A DNA stretch of 64,000 bases from Aurantibacter_A sp039941195 (GTDB lineage Bacteria; Bacteroidota; Bacteroidia; Flavobacteriales; Flavobacteriaceae): contig NZ_JBDVFA010000010.1 of NCBI RefSeq assembly GCF_039941195.1, forward strand, positions 1-64,000. Direction: 5' to 3'. Below are positions 8,622 to 17,573 of the stretch, piece by piece; position 1 is the first letter of the stretch; every line of letters starts with the position of its first letter. The position numbers were made by a program, and so were the translations under genes. The notes beneath the pieces were generated by a model that saw only the letters and a program-made list of their open reading frames with translations, had not been told where the DNA came from and ran no database searches.

Positions 8622-9224
8622 TTAACTTATAAAACTAATCTTCGGAAAGTAGATTACTTCTTTGTTTTTACTAATTCTAGATGTACTTACAAGAATTAAT
8701 ATAATGTTTAAAATATACATTATTAGAAAGAAAATTAAATTCAAACTATAGCTTAGTATAAAATTTTTAACACTGACAATACCATTCGACTCCGTTCTAA
8801 TAATTAAAATTAAAACGCTCATTATATATCCGGAAAAAAGAATTATAGTCCATGTTATTTGAAAATTAATTACATTTTTTGCAATACGATTTACATTTTT
8901 CAATTTATCTTTTTTGGAAATCCACATTATTAATGGAACTAAAAATCCTAATAAAGGGAATACTATAAAAGTAAGTGAAGAGAGATTTAAGGCCTTTAAA
9001 TAACTATTGTCCTCTATTACAGCCCAATCAATTAATTCCTCTGGTTTTACATTTAATGCATATGATATTCTTTTTAGTGTTTCACCGGTTGGTTCGTTTT
9101 CTCCGTTTTCAATACGCTGTATAGTACGTAAACTTAATCCTGAATTTTCCGAAAGATCTTCTTGCGAGTATCCCTTACTCTTTCTTAAATGTCTTACATT
9201 TTCTGCTAAATTTTTATTCTTCAT
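8622..9224 (-). CDS. XRE-family regulator fused to a DUF4870-like membrane domain
   Basis: A 200-residue protein. Residues about 5-62 form a Cro/C1-type helix-turn-helix (GYSQEDLSENSGLSLRTIQ, RIENGENEPTGETLKRI). The rest has four hydrophobic segments with the layout of DUF4870-type membrane domains. Fusions of a DNA-binding head and this membrane tail are known in Flavobacteriia; the protein would act as a membrane-tethered repressor. Repeats of GTCAT/ATGAC about 55-80 bases upstream of the start (9277-9306) are candidate operator sites for it. The signal sensed is unknown. Confidence 0.8.
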   Translation of the reverse strand: MKNKNLAENVRHLRKSKGYSQEDLSENSGLSLRTIQRIENGENEPTGETLKRISYALNVKPEELIDWAVIEDNSYLKALNLSSLTFIVFPLLGFLVPLIMWISKKDKLKNVNRIAKNVINFQITWTIILFSGYIMSVLILIIRTESNGIVSVKNFILSYSLNLIFFLIMYILNIILILVSTSRISKNKEVIYFPKISFIS

Positions 9225-9276
9225 ATTTCTATATTTTAATTCAGCATAAAACTATTTACAATACTAAAACCATCTA

Positions 9277-9306
9277 GCGTCATCCTTATGACATCTTTGC
9301 GTCATC
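9277..9306. promoter_or_regulatory. Candidate XRE operator: repeated GCGTCATC
   Basis: GCGTCATC occurs at 9277-9284 and again at 9299-9306, 22 bases apart (about two helical turns), with an inverted half-site ATGAC at 9288-9292 between them. The cluster lies just upstream of the XRE-type regulator gene, the usual place for autoregulation. Confidence 0.45.
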
Positions 9307-9344
9307 ATTGTCAATACCTATTAAATTCAGCCTTTAATTCACAT

Positions 9345-9860
9345 TTAATATTCTAAATACATAATATGATTTGGATTTGAATGCGTTTCCGATAATTTAA
9401 AATCATAGGCACCTACAATTATAAATCCCATTTTCGAATAAAATTTTATGGCTCTTTGGTTTTCAATCCAAACGGCAAGCCACATTCCTTTTTGATCATT
9501 TCTTTTTGATTTGGTAACAATATGGTCGAACAATTTTGGTCCTAGTTTATGACCATAAAATTCTTCTAAAAGGTAGATTTTATCAAGTTTAGTGATTTTT
9601 AATTGATTAATATTTTCATTGGAAACATCAAGTTCAATTTTAGAAAACCCAGCAACTTTATTATTAAAATAAATAAGATGATATTGAACTTTCTCATTTT
9701 CAAGATCTACTTTAATGGCTTCTTTGGTGTATGTTTTTAAATTAAATTTATTTACATCTTCGTCAGAAGCACTATTTCCATGAGATTCTATAAAAGTTTG
9801 CTTGCCAATAATAACAATATCATTAACATGTTCAAAATTGGCTTTTACTATTACAATCAT
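9345..9860 (-). CDS. GNAT-family N-acetyltransferase
   Basis: A 171-residue GCN5-related acetyltransferase. The acetyl-CoA site is seen as KIYLLEEFYGHKLGPKLFDH (about residues 94-113, the Q/R-x-x-G-x-G/A position being GHKLGP) followed by WLAVWIENQRAIKFYSKMGF, the classical motif B with an aromatic residue in a FYxKxGF turn. Members transfer an acetyl group from acetyl-CoA to an amine on a small molecule or protein. It starts nine bases after the GH2 gene and is probably co-transcribed with it, though a functional link is not evident. Confidence 0.82.
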   Translation of the reverse strand: MIVIVKANFEHVNDIVIIGKQTFIESHGNSASDEDVNKFNLKTYTKEAIKVDLENEKVQYHLIYFNNKVAGFSKIELDVSNENINQLKITKLDKIYLLEEFYGHKLGPKLFDHIVTKSKRNDQKGMWLAVWIENQRAIKFYSKMGFIIVGAYDFKLSETHSNPNHIMYLEY

Positions 9861-9869
9861 TTCAAAATA

Positions 9870-11699
9870 TTAGTCCATTTTCACCTTATAAACCTGCGAA
9901 TTCACCCTATTTGTTTGGTCAACATCCATTTTTATAATTGCTCTATCATAAGTCATTAGACCATTAACTTCACCTTCAACATCTGTAGTTTGGGTATATA
10001 TTGCAGCTGACAAACCATTTTCTATTAGCGCAGGAAGTTGATTTATTAATTTGGAATAAGACTCAAATAACTTGGTTTTGTTTTCAATATTTCGATACCC
10101 CCAATTTTTATCTTTCTGCCATAAATGATCACGCATTACCAATCCTAAACCACCAAACTCTCCAAGAATCATAGCTCTATCTTTAAACATAATTGGAGCA
10201 TGTAAATCTTTGTTGGGCATACCAGGACCGGGATAAACATGTGTATCTATCATATGCCCTACAGGAAAATAATTTCCACCACTTGGACCATCAACGAGTC
10301 GTGAAGAATCATACTTCATCGTCCAATTAATTACGTTCTCAGTATCAAATTGTCCCCAAGCTTCATTAAAAGGAACCCAAACAACTATGGAGGGGCTGTT
10401 ATAATTTGCATCCATTATGTTTTTCCATTCTTTGCGGTATTGATGTGCAGATTGTGGTTTTCGTTTTGCTTGAATATAATCGTATCCTGAAGGGCTTTTC
10501 CAAGTACCTAAACCATCCCCATTAGGCATATCTTGCCAAACTAGCATTCCAATTCGATCACAGTGATAGTACCATCTAGCAGGTTCTACTTTTACATGTT
10601 TTCGTATGGTGTTAAACCCTAATTTTTTAGTTGTCTCAATATCAAATAGTAAGGCCTCGTCTGTAGGCGCAGTGTATAATCCATCAGGCCACCATCCTTG
10701 ATCTAGGGTTCCAAAATGGAATAGAAATTCATTGTTTAATAGTAAGCGTTTATTTCCTTCTTTATCCTCTCCAAGAGCTATTTTTCGCATTCCAAAGTAG
10801 CTTTTTACTTGGTCTATAGTTTTATTGTTTTTTAGATAACTTATTTCAAGATCATATAAATGCGGTGAATCGGGTGACCATTGTTTTTGATTTGTAATTT
10901 TTATAGAAACGGTTTCACCAAAAGTAGCCTCTTCAATTGCAATTTCTTTACCGGCATCTAGTACCTTTAATACTATACGCTCATTTATAGTGCTAGACGT
11001 ACTACTCTTAACAAGAACTTTTAATGTACTATCGTCAATGTTTGGAGTTATTTTAAATGAGGAAATAGATTGTTCTGGAACAGGTTCTAACCAAACGGTT
11101 TGCCATATTCCCGATACTGGGGTGTAAAAAATACCTTCAGGTTTTGTTTTCTGCTTACCAATTGGCTGTGTTCCATTACTGGTTGGGTCCCATACAGCAA
11201 CCGTTATTTCTTGTTCTCTACCTTCGAGAAGAGCATCGGTAATATTCATTGAAAACGGATCATAACCGCCACTATGCGAGCCAATTTCTAAATCGTTTAT
11301 ATAAACTGTTGTTTCCCAGTCTACAGCTCCAAAATGAAGAAGTATTTGTTGACCTTTCCAATTAGCAGGTAATTTAAATGTACGATGATACCATAAAACT
11401 TCTTTGTCGGAAACCGATTTTTGAACTCCAGAGAGCAAGGATTCTATTGGAAAAGGAACAAGAATTTCACTTTCAAAATTTTCAGGAATTTCACCGTCTT
11501 TTTTAATAGCATATTGCCAAGTGCCATTCAAATTTTTCCAATCTTCACGAACCATTTGAGGCCGTGGATATTCTTTTAATACATTTTCTGCAGTGACCGT
11601 TTTAGCCCATTTACTTTTAATTTGGTCTTCATTAATTTGAGCATATGATAAATAAGAGATACAGTATAAAAGGATTGAAAAAGTAATTTTTCTAGTCAT
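9870..11699 (-). CDS. Glycoside hydrolase family 2 enzyme, exported
   Basis: A 609-residue GH2 enzyme with a signal peptide (cleavage near SYLSYAQ). The order is the usual one: N-terminal jelly-roll sugar-binding domain (about 40-205), an immunoglobulin-like domain (about 210-305), then a TIM barrel. The acid/base is Glu446 in WVPFNEAWGQ and the probable nucleophile is Glu514 in ILGEFGG. GH2 enzymes hydrolyse beta-galactosides, beta-glucuronides or beta-mannosides; the specificity is undecided. At 609 residues it lacks the extra C-terminal domains of large beta-galactosidases. Periplasmic location is expected. It leads a likely two-gene operon with the acetyltransferase. Confidence 0.87.
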   Translation of the reverse strand: MTRKITFSILLYCISYLSYAQINEDQIKSKWAKTVTAENVLKEYPRPQMVREDWKNLNGTWQYAIKKDGEIPENFESEILVPFPIESLLSGVQKSVSDKEVLWYHRTFKLPANWKGQQILLHFGAVDWETTVYINDLEIGSHSGGYDPFSMNITDALLEGREQEITVAVWDPTSNGTQPIGKQKTKPEGIFYTPVSGIWQTVWLEPVPEQSISSFKITPNIDDSTLKVLVKSSTSSTINERIVLKVLDAGKEIAIEEATFGETVSIKITNQKQWSPDSPHLYDLEISYLKNNKTIDQVKSYFGMRKIALGEDKEGNKRLLLNNEFLFHFGTLDQGWWPDGLYTAPTDEALLFDIETTKKLGFNTIRKHVKVEPARWYYHCDRIGMLVWQDMPNGDGLGTWKSPSGYDYIQAKRKPQSAHQYRKEWKNIMDANYNSPSIVVWVPFNEAWGQFDTENVINWTMKYDSSRLVDGPSGGNYFPVGHMIDTHVYPGPGMPNKDLHAPIMFKDRAMILGEFGGLGLVMRDHLWQKDKNWGYRNIENKTKLFESYSKLINQLPALIENGLSAAIYTQTTDVEGEVNGLMTYDRAIIKMDVDQTNRVNSQVYKVKMD

Positions 11700-11879
11700 G
11701 AAATTTTAATTAGTAGTTTGGTTTTCTTAGTACTATCTAGCAAAGGAGGGAATACAAATAAAACGCCAAATTGCATTTACTAAAATAACAAAAATCATTG
11801 CCAATTATACACCAGAAGTGCTACTTATTTACAATTAACATTGAGCTAAGAACAACTTGTTTTACAAAATAGTATGCGG

Positions 11880-12623
11880 CTAGAGATTGCTCTTTCTATG
11901 TTTAAACTTTCGCTTTGTTCTGATAACTTTATAGCGCATGTCATCATAAAATAAACTTAGAAATAAAATTACTGCTCCAAAGATTAAGGTATTTAATTTA
12001 AGGTGTAACCGTGAATACAAAAACCCACCTATAATTCCGCCAAGAAAAAAGAAGCATATGATATAAATACGAAGCTTTATTGTTTCTTTAATTTTAGCTC
12101 TATCTGGATGTGATTCAGGAAAAAATAATTGTGAAAGTTCTATTCCCAAATCTGTGAACAAGCCCGTTAAGTGTGTTGTACGAACAATAGCATTTGAAAT
12201 TTTTGTCACAAAAGAATTTTGTAATCCCATAGCAAAGAGTAGTAAACAAACAATTAAGTCGGGATAAATTATTTTTCCACTAAACGTAATCATTGCAATC
12301 GAAACTAATATCAAGCATTCTATTATGGTAGGTAGTAAAAAAACATTTAGTTTTTTATTCTCTTTAAAAACTTCAATTAAAAAACTGGATAAAAAAGAAC
12401 CGAAGAGAAAAGAAAATATATAGAGGAAATAAACTGTTCCTTTCCAAACCTCAAAATTTGCAACATCGTTCATAAACAGCGCAAAATGTCCGGTTACATT
12501 TGTTGTTAATTGTTTAAAAGCTAAAAACCCGGTAACATTTACTAATCCTGCAACAAAGGATAAAATTGTGGCAATTCGCAAGTTATGATTCAGGGTTCTA
12601 CTTTTGCCTTGATGTCTAAACAT
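11880..12623 (-). CDS. YoaK-family (DUF1275) membrane protein
   Basis: A 247-residue integral membrane protein with about six transmembrane segments. It shows the family pattern near the start (FVAGLVNVTGFLAFKQLTTN, VTGHFALFMNDVA) and the middle segment (AMGLQNSFVTKISNAIVRTT, HLTGLFTDLG). DUF1275/YoaK proteins are inner-membrane proteins of unknown function, sometimes proposed as transporters. It starts 11 bases after the SBF-like transporter gene, so the two are likely one operon. The C-terminus is strongly basic (KRKFKHRK). Confidence 0.85.
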   Translation of the reverse strand: MFRHQGKSRTLNHNLRIATILSFVAGLVNVTGFLAFKQLTTNVTGHFALFMNDVANFEVWKGTVYFLYIFSFLFGSFLSSFLIEVFKENKKLNVFLLPTIIECLILVSIAMITFSGKIIYPDLIVCLLLFAMGLQNSFVTKISNAIVRTTHLTGLFTDLGIELSQLFFPESHPDRAKIKETIKLRIYIICFFFLGGIIGGFLYSRLHLKLNTLIFGAVILFLSLFYDDMRYKVIRTKRKFKHRKSNL

Positions 12624-12634
12624 ACATATACTAT

Positions 12635-13591
12635 TTAGTTGTCAGCATTCATCTTTGAAGCTACAATACTTATTATCAATAATTGAATCGCATGAAATAA
12701 CATCAGTGGTAAAAGGATTATTCCGATGGAAGGGATATTCCCAAAAATTATCTTCGAAAAGACCGTACCGTGAACTAATGATTTTTTCGTTCCACAAAAC
12801 TGAGCCGTAATTTGATCTTCAGTAGTAAATTTCATTTTATTGGCTAAGAATCCCGTTAAAAAAAATAGGATGCAAAACAATATTAAAACAGCAATAAAGA
12901 GTAAAATTAAATCTAAGATTGATACTGAACTAAAAATTTTGTCGTGAAAGGAGCTTGCAAAACTTTTAAATATTATGAGTAGAATAATAGATTTATCGAA
13001 TAAGGTTAATTGTTTGCTGTATTTTTTTGCAAACTCACCAAAGAAGCGCTGTAGCAAAACCCCTATAACAACTGGTAAAATTATTTGTGCTATGAGCTTT
13101 ATGTAAATATCTGTAAAACTAAAGTTTGCTTCAGCGTGTTGTACAAATAATCCCATCCACAGGGGAGTTAGAATTACACCGATAATCCCAGAAATACTGG
13201 CATTAAAAATTGCAGCAGGAATATTACCTTTTGCAATAGAAACCATTACCACAGATGAAGATACAGTTGATGGAAGTGCAGCTAAGAAAAAAAATGCCAA
13301 CCATATAATTTCTTGTTCTTCATTTTGAATAAATGGCTGAAATGCTAAAACAAGTAATGGAAATATTAAAAATGTGGATGCCTGAATAAGTAAATGTAAT
13401 CGCCAGTTTTTAACTCCTGATTTTAGTTTCTCCGGACTCAGTTTTAGTCCATAAAAAAAGAATATTAATGATATTCCTATTCCACTAATAGTGTCAATTG
13501 GAATTTTACTTGTTGGAATACCCCATTGTGGAAATACGTATGCTAAGCCAATTACTGCTAAAATAGATAGCACAAATCCATCAATCTTCAC
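12635..13591 (-). CDS. Bile acid:sodium symporter-family (SBF/YfeH-like) transporter
   Basis: A 318-residue membrane protein with nine or ten transmembrane helices and the layout of the SBF-like branch related to YfeH. Diagnostic segments are ISLIFFFYGLKLSPEKL near residue 41-57, FFLAALPSTVSSSVVMVSIAKG in the crossing-helix region with the Ser/Thr-rich break, and FCGTKKSLVHGT towards the C-terminus. The family moves organic anions with sodium; the substrate is unknown, and bile acids are unlikely in this organism. It is first in a two-gene unit with the DUF1275 gene. Confidence 0.85.
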   Translation of the reverse strand: MKIDGFVLSILAVIGLAYVFPQWGIPTSKIPIDTISGIGISLIFFFYGLKLSPEKLKSGVKNWRLHLLIQASTFLIFPLLVLAFQPFIQNEEQEIIWLAFFFLAALPSTVSSSVVMVSIAKGNIPAAIFNASISGIIGVILTPLWMGLFVQHAEANFSFTDIYIKLIAQIILPVVIGVLLQRFFGEFAKKYSKQLTLFDKSIILLIIFKSFASSFHDKIFSSVSILDLILLFIAVLILFCILFFLTGFLANKMKFTTEDQITAQFCGTKKSLVHGTVFSKIIFGNIPSIGIILLPLMLFHAIQLLIISIVASKMNADN

Positions 13592-13697
13592 TTTTTTCTC
13601 GGTTTGGTAGTGCTAAATTAAGAATTTGACCAATGGTAGTTTAATAAATTCAGGTAACATTTATGCATTAATTCTGGGCAAAGAATGCGAAAAACAT

Positions 13698-14876
13698 TTA
13701 TTTTTCATTCAATCGATTATACTTTTTCAGCGTTTTAATAAGTAAATCGTGCGGTAATGAATATGCTTTGTTTCCGTTTATGCCTTCCATAGTTTCAGCT
13801 GCGACCATTGCATTTATAATGGCTTCTTCTACTGCTTGTACCGTCGCTTCAAATACAGGCATTAATAGATCATTAGACATAGATGTCACTGTAGTAGATT
13901 CATCTCTATTAAATGCTGCTTCATTAGCAGTTGAAAACGCTAAAAATATATCTCCCGAGCCATTACTACCGCGTCCACCTACTATTCCAACACCTAAAGG
14001 AATTCTTTGTGCAATTCTTTTTAATTGATGTGGTAATAAAGGAACATCAGTCGCAATTACCACGATAATAGAACCATCTCCTTCCTGTCTTCTGGATTTA
14101 GGCGGTCCATTAAACTTATATTTTAGAGTGTCTTTTAACGCAATTCCAACGGGTACACCAGCGATTGATAAATTACGCTTAGCACCAAAATTAGATTGTA
14201 CTATTGCTCCCACAGTATAGGTTGAATCTTTTATAGTTATCACTCTAGAAGAAGTTCCGGTTCCACCTTTAAAACCTAAACACATCATTCCAGTACCACC
14301 ACCAACATTACCTTCCGCAATCTTTCCGCTAGCTGAATTTTTAATAGCCTCTAAAACATGTTTTTCTTTCACATGAAATCCATATATGTCATTCAAGAAG
14401 CCATCATAAGTTTCAGCAACTACTGGATAGGTATACCACCAATCTTCGCCACTATACCAATCTGTGTCTACATACCATTTTAATACAGCATCGCGCACAA
14501 CACCTACACTATTAGTATTGGTAATCATTATAGGGGTTTCTAAAAATCCAGATTCTGTTACCCAGGTCGTACCTGTCATTTCACCATTTCCATTTAAACT
14601 ATACCAGTTAGCATAAACTGGACTAAATTTTTTAGCTTTTCCTCTGGGGAAAATTGCAGTTACTCCAGTTCGTATAGGACCTTTTCCAACAATGTTTTCT
14701 CCTTCACCAGATATAATAGTGCTATAACCAACTTCAACACCATTAACATCTGTAATTGCATTAAAAGTACCCGTTGTGCCAACAAATGGAATTCCTAAAT
14801 CTCTTGCTCTAGGTTTCTGAGCGTAGGAATGAAAATAGAGAAGGAGTATAATAACAGTTACTAGCGTTCTTTGCAT
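13698..14876 (-). CDS. P1-family peptidase (DmpA/BapA-like aminopeptidase)
   Basis: A 392-residue exported hydrolase (signal peptide ends LYFHSYAQ). It belongs to the DmpA/BapA N-terminal nucleophile-type family, which is made as a precursor and cleaves itself just before the catalytic serine. Here the matching stretch is EGDGSIIVVIATDVPL, so Ser269 is the predicted nucleophile and the Gly268-Ser269 bond the self-cleavage site. Other family marks are ITDVNGVEVGYSTI, GTGMMCLGFKGGTGTSSR and PLGVGIVGGRGSNGSGDI. Members release N-terminal D- or beta-amino acids from short peptides. Location is probably periplasmic. It stands alone. Confidence 0.87.
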   Translation of the reverse strand: MQRTLVTVIILLLYFHSYAQKPRARDLGIPFVGTTGTFNAITDVNGVEVGYSTIISGEGENIVGKGPIRTGVTAIFPRGKAKKFSPVYANWYSLNGNGEMTGTTWVTESGFLETPIMITNTNSVGVVRDAVLKWYVDTDWYSGEDWWYTYPVVAETYDGFLNDIYGFHVKEKHVLEAIKNSASGKIAEGNVGGGTGMMCLGFKGGTGTSSRVITIKDSTYTVGAIVQSNFGAKRNLSIAGVPVGIALKDTLKYKFNGPPKSRRQEGDGSIIVVIATDVPLLPHQLKRIAQRIPLGVGIVGGRGSNGSGDIFLAFSTANEAAFNRDESTTVTSMSNDLLMPVFEATVQAVEEAIINAMVAAETMEGINGNKAYSLPHDLLIKTLKKYNRLNEK

Positions 14877-15039
14877 ATATCGTGATGTTTTAGGAATAAA
14901 GTTAATGCTTAATAATAAAATTGTATTACTAACGATTTTTTTTTTGATAAAATTTGCTACTAATTATTTCTGTAATAGCTGGTTTCATTTTAATATTTTC
15001 CAATTAACAATTAGGATTTCAAAGAATCACGTTGATTGA

Positions 15040-15945
15040 CTAAAATTCTTCACGAGATAGCTCCATATTTATAACTGCACCTACGATATTTCCAGACGAC
15101 ACAGCATTGGCCACAGATCGCATTCTTACGCAATTGTCTCCACAGGCGTAAACGCCATCCATGGTGGTTTTATTCATCATATCTACTTGAATATAGCCTT
15201 GATCGTTTATTTCACAACCAAGTAATTCCGGAATATCGGTATGTTGCTCAAATGGTAGTGCCGCATATGCCGCTTCAAAAGGAATTTTACTACTATCATT
15301 AAAAACAACATTTTTTAAATGGCCATTAACATGTTCAATTTCAATAATTTCAGTTTCAATTACCTTAATGTTTTTATTCTTTAATTTTTGGAGTTGCTCT
15401 TTATCAAAGTTATGTTTTGCTGAAGTTAATATTGTAAGCTCTTTAGTTAAATTGTTTATTAAAGGAACAAGGTGCATTGCTCTTTCTCCATTTGCTATAA
15501 TAGCAGTTTTTTTCTTTCTTATTTCATAACCATGACAATAAGGGCAGTGTACTACGGAAATACCCCAACAGTCTGAAAGACACTTTATTGAAGATGGCAT
15601 TATGTCTTTAATTCCAGTTGCAAAAACCAATTTTTTACTTTCTAGTTCTTTTCCTGATTCAGTAAAAATTTGAAAATTATTTCCTGATTTTATTCCCTTC
15701 ACTGCTTTATCTTCTAAAAAGTTTACAGTATCATATTTTAAAACTTCAGATTTTGCTTTTAACGAAATTTCTTTTGGGGTGGCACCATCTTGGGTAATAA
15801 AATTATGTGAATGTGGAGTTTGTTCATTACAAGGTTTGCCACTGTCTATAATTAGAACTTTGCGTAAAGAGCGTCCTAATGCCATAGCTGCTGACAAACC
15901 AGAATAGCTGCCGCCAATTATTATTACATCGTACGTATTAATCAT
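15040..15945 (-). CDS. Thioredoxin-reductase-like FAD/NAD(P) oxidoreductase
   Basis: A 301-residue flavoprotein with the dinucleotide-binding start DVIIIGGSYSGLSAAMALGR (6-25), a CPYC redox pair (Cys134, Cys137) followed by HGYE, and the FAD-binding end VYACGDNC. This pattern is that of the thioredoxin-reductase-like small flavoprotein disulfide reductases; the true substrate may differ from thioredoxin. I chose the ATG at 15945 because it begins the Rossmann fold directly; upstream residues would be read from the divergent promoter region. It faces a Fur-family regulator gene 140 bases away, with repeats in between, so control by that regulator is likely. Confidence 0.85.
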   Translation of the reverse strand: MINTYDVIIIGGSYSGLSAAMALGRSLRKVLIIDSGKPCNEQTPHSHNFITQDGATPKEISLKAKSEVLKYDTVNFLEDKAVKGIKSGNNFQIFTESGKELESKKLVFATGIKDIMPSSIKCLSDCWGISVVHCPYCHGYEIRKKKTAIIANGERAMHLVPLINNLTKELTILTSAKHNFDKEQLQKLKNKNIKVIETEIIEIEHVNGHLKNVVFNDSSKIPFEAAYAALPFEQHTDIPELLGCEINDQGYIQVDMMNKTTMDGVYACGDNCVRMRSVANAVSSGNIVGAVINMELSREEF

Positions 15946-16009
15946 ACCTATTTTTTTGTAGTGGTTAGAAAGTGTTCTTATCAAATCAAAAACATTAAAT
16001 GCAAAAATG

Positions 16010-16070
16010 TCGCAATAATGTATTTCACAAAAGTAATAATATTTTGTATTATTGCAACAACATCGCAATA
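16010..16070. promoter_or_regulatory. Candidate operator region between flavoprotein and Fur-family genes
   Basis: A perfect inverted repeat, AATAATA-TTTTG-TATTATT (16035-16053), lies within a set of GCAATA half-sites: TCGCAATA at 16010-16017 and 16063-16070, and the inverse ATTATTGC at 16048-16055. This is the divergent promoter space of a Fur-family regulator gene, the typical site for autoregulation and control of the neighbour. Confidence 0.6.
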
Positions 16071-16085
16071 GGTTATAAGCCAAGA

Positions 16086-16460
16086 ATGAAAAGAAGAAAT
16101 ACAGTTACTAAAGAAGCAGTACTATCGGTTATAATTTCATCTGGAAAAGCTATGAGTCAGGCTGCTATAGAAAAGAAAATTGGGGTTGATATAAATAGAG
16201 CTACCATATACCGAGTGCTAAATAGATATTGTGAAGATGGAATATTACATAAGATTGTAGCCGATGATGGTAGACAATATTTTGCGGTATGTGTAAAGTG
16301 CGACTCAGATGAAAATCCATCACATCATTTTCATTTTCGATGTAAAATATGTGAAACTATTGAGTGTTTACCAGTACCAGTTAATTTTTCATTAACCAAA
16401 GACTATAAAGTAGAAGGGGTAAATTGTGTACTTACCGGGGTGTGTAAAGATTGCAAATAG
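16086..16460 (+). CDS. Fur-family metalloregulator
   Basis: A 124-residue Fur/Zur/PerR-family transcription factor. The N-terminal winged helix contains MSQAAIEKKIGVDINRATIY and RVLNRYCEDGILHKI; the C-terminal half has the metal site HHFHFRCKICETIECLP and two CxxC pairs (CKIC, CKDC) that usually bind structural zinc. The ATG at 16086 is preferred, since the longer frame runs back through the operator-like repeats. Which metal or signal it senses cannot be told from the sequence; peroxide, iron and zinc are all possible for the family. It is divergent from a redox flavoprotein, which makes a redox or metal stress link plausible. Confidence 0.88.
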   Translation: MKRRNTVTKEAVLSVIISSGKAMSQAAIEKKIGVDINRATIYRVLNRYCEDGILHKIVADDGRQYFAVCVKCDSDENPSHHFHFRCKICETIECLPVPVNFSLTKDYKVEGVNCVLTGVCKDCK

Positions 16461-16478
16461 TATAGTACTTATTATTTA

Positions 16479-16781
16479 TCAAAGTTTCTCACCTTGTATT
16501 AGAATAGAAGTTTTTATTGATTTCTCTTTTAAATGTAAAAAGCTCTTTCGCTCCTTATCGTTTTTAAAATTGTCAAAATCTTTTTGAGAGTTAAATGTTA
16601 CTATATGTATTTCATAAGGTTCTTCAATAGAACATTCCAATATAGAGTTATCATTTGGTCGTATTCGTAGCAATAAGTATCCATTATATTTTAAAATTGT
16701 AGGTATGGCGATTGCTTCAAATTGGTTGAAGATTTTTTCTTGTCCCTTATTAATATAAATTAATTGTGTTATATAAATCAT
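16479..16781 (-). CDS. Small DUF1330/antibiotic-monooxygenase-like protein
   Basis: A 100-residue protein with the beta-alpha-beta pattern of dimeric alpha/beta-barrel proteins: an opening strand MIYITQLIYINKGQEKIFNQ, a helix with a phenylalanine-rich face, then FNSQKDFDNFKNDKERKSF. This resembles DUF1330 or antibiotic-biosynthesis-monooxygenase-like folds, but similarity is judged by pattern only. No catalytic residues can be assigned. It is convergent with the Fur-family gene and ends 18 bases from it. Function unknown. Confidence 0.6.
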   Translation of the reverse strand: MIYITQLIYINKGQEKIFNQFEAIAIPTILKYNGYLLLRIRPNDNSILECSIEEPYEIHIVTFNSQKDFDNFKNDKERKSFLHLKEKSIKTSILIQGEKL

Positions 16782-17054
16782 TTCTATGTCAATTAGGATA
16801 GTACTTAATTCGAATAACTATCTAATTTAATAACAATTATTTATTGATGCAGTTTAAACCGAGTTCCCAGCTCCTTATATCGAATGATACATAAGATAAA
16901 ACTCGTTTAGGCAATCCCCGGTTTGTAGTTGTTTAGCACAATTATTTAAAGTCAAATTATCTGCCGTACTCAAAACAAATAATATAGTCTAATTATTTGA
17001 AAACGAAGATGAAACAAACAATGTTATAAGGGGTGTCGTTAGATATTTCATAAA

Positions 17055-17522
17055 TTACGCATTAAACAGTTCTGTTCTAATAGCACTTAAATAAACCCAA
17101 GTGATATATAGAAATTGCAAGGGAATTCTAAACCATAAATAATTAACTCCTTTACCAGTATAAGTACCATTCTGATAATTTATAGATTCAATAGCCGCCT
17201 TAATATTTGCTGGTATAATGAGTATGAAAAATAGTATTAAAAGCCAAGCAGTTATTACTCTTAATTGCGCAATATGCAATGCAAACGCTGCTAAAATTTC
17301 AATAATTGCAGTTGCATAAACCAGTTCTTTTTTAAAGGGAATAAAATCTGGAATCATCATAGCCATGCCTTCAGTAAATAAGAAATGGCCTAGGGCAGTA
17401 AAAAGTAGCAACATAGACATTGCAATCCGCGCTGATAAATTAAAATTGTAAATGCCTTCTTGAATTCTAAAGAATAGTAAGGCAACTGTAAATGTTACAA
17501 GTAATAGTACTAGTGGTTTCAT
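17055..17522 (-). CDS. DoxX-like integral membrane protein
   Basis: A 155-residue protein with four transmembrane helices and a loop TALGHFLFTEGMAMMIPDFIP (split across residues about 42-62) that is typical of the DoxX/DoxD superfamily. Members are small membrane proteins, some subunits of quinone oxidoreductases; many have no known role. It begins 51 bases after the Crp-type regulator gene on the same strand and is likely in its operon, so it may be a target or partner of that regulator. Confidence 0.72.
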   Translation of the reverse strand: MKPLVLLLVTFTVALLFFRIQEGIYNFNLSARIAMSMLLLFTALGHFLFTEGMAMMIPDFIPFKKELVYATAIIEILAAFALHIAQLRVITAWLLILFFILIIPANIKAAIESINYQNGTYTGKGVNYLWFRIPLQFLYITWVYLSAIRTELFNA

Positions 17523-17573
17523 TTTTTTTTGTCAAATATCGGAAGATGAATCACCTAAAACTATGAACCTAGG

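Noticed and set aside
8996..9249. ORF on the plus strand overlapping the XRE gene
   Set aside because: It is a shadow of the minus-strand coding sequence with no homology; similar shadows throughout the window were left out.
16782..17054. Gap between the ABM-like and DoxX-like genes as a possible gene remnant
   Set aside because: No ORF, RNA or clear repeat could be supported; a weak CGAGTT inverted repeat is present only by chance level.
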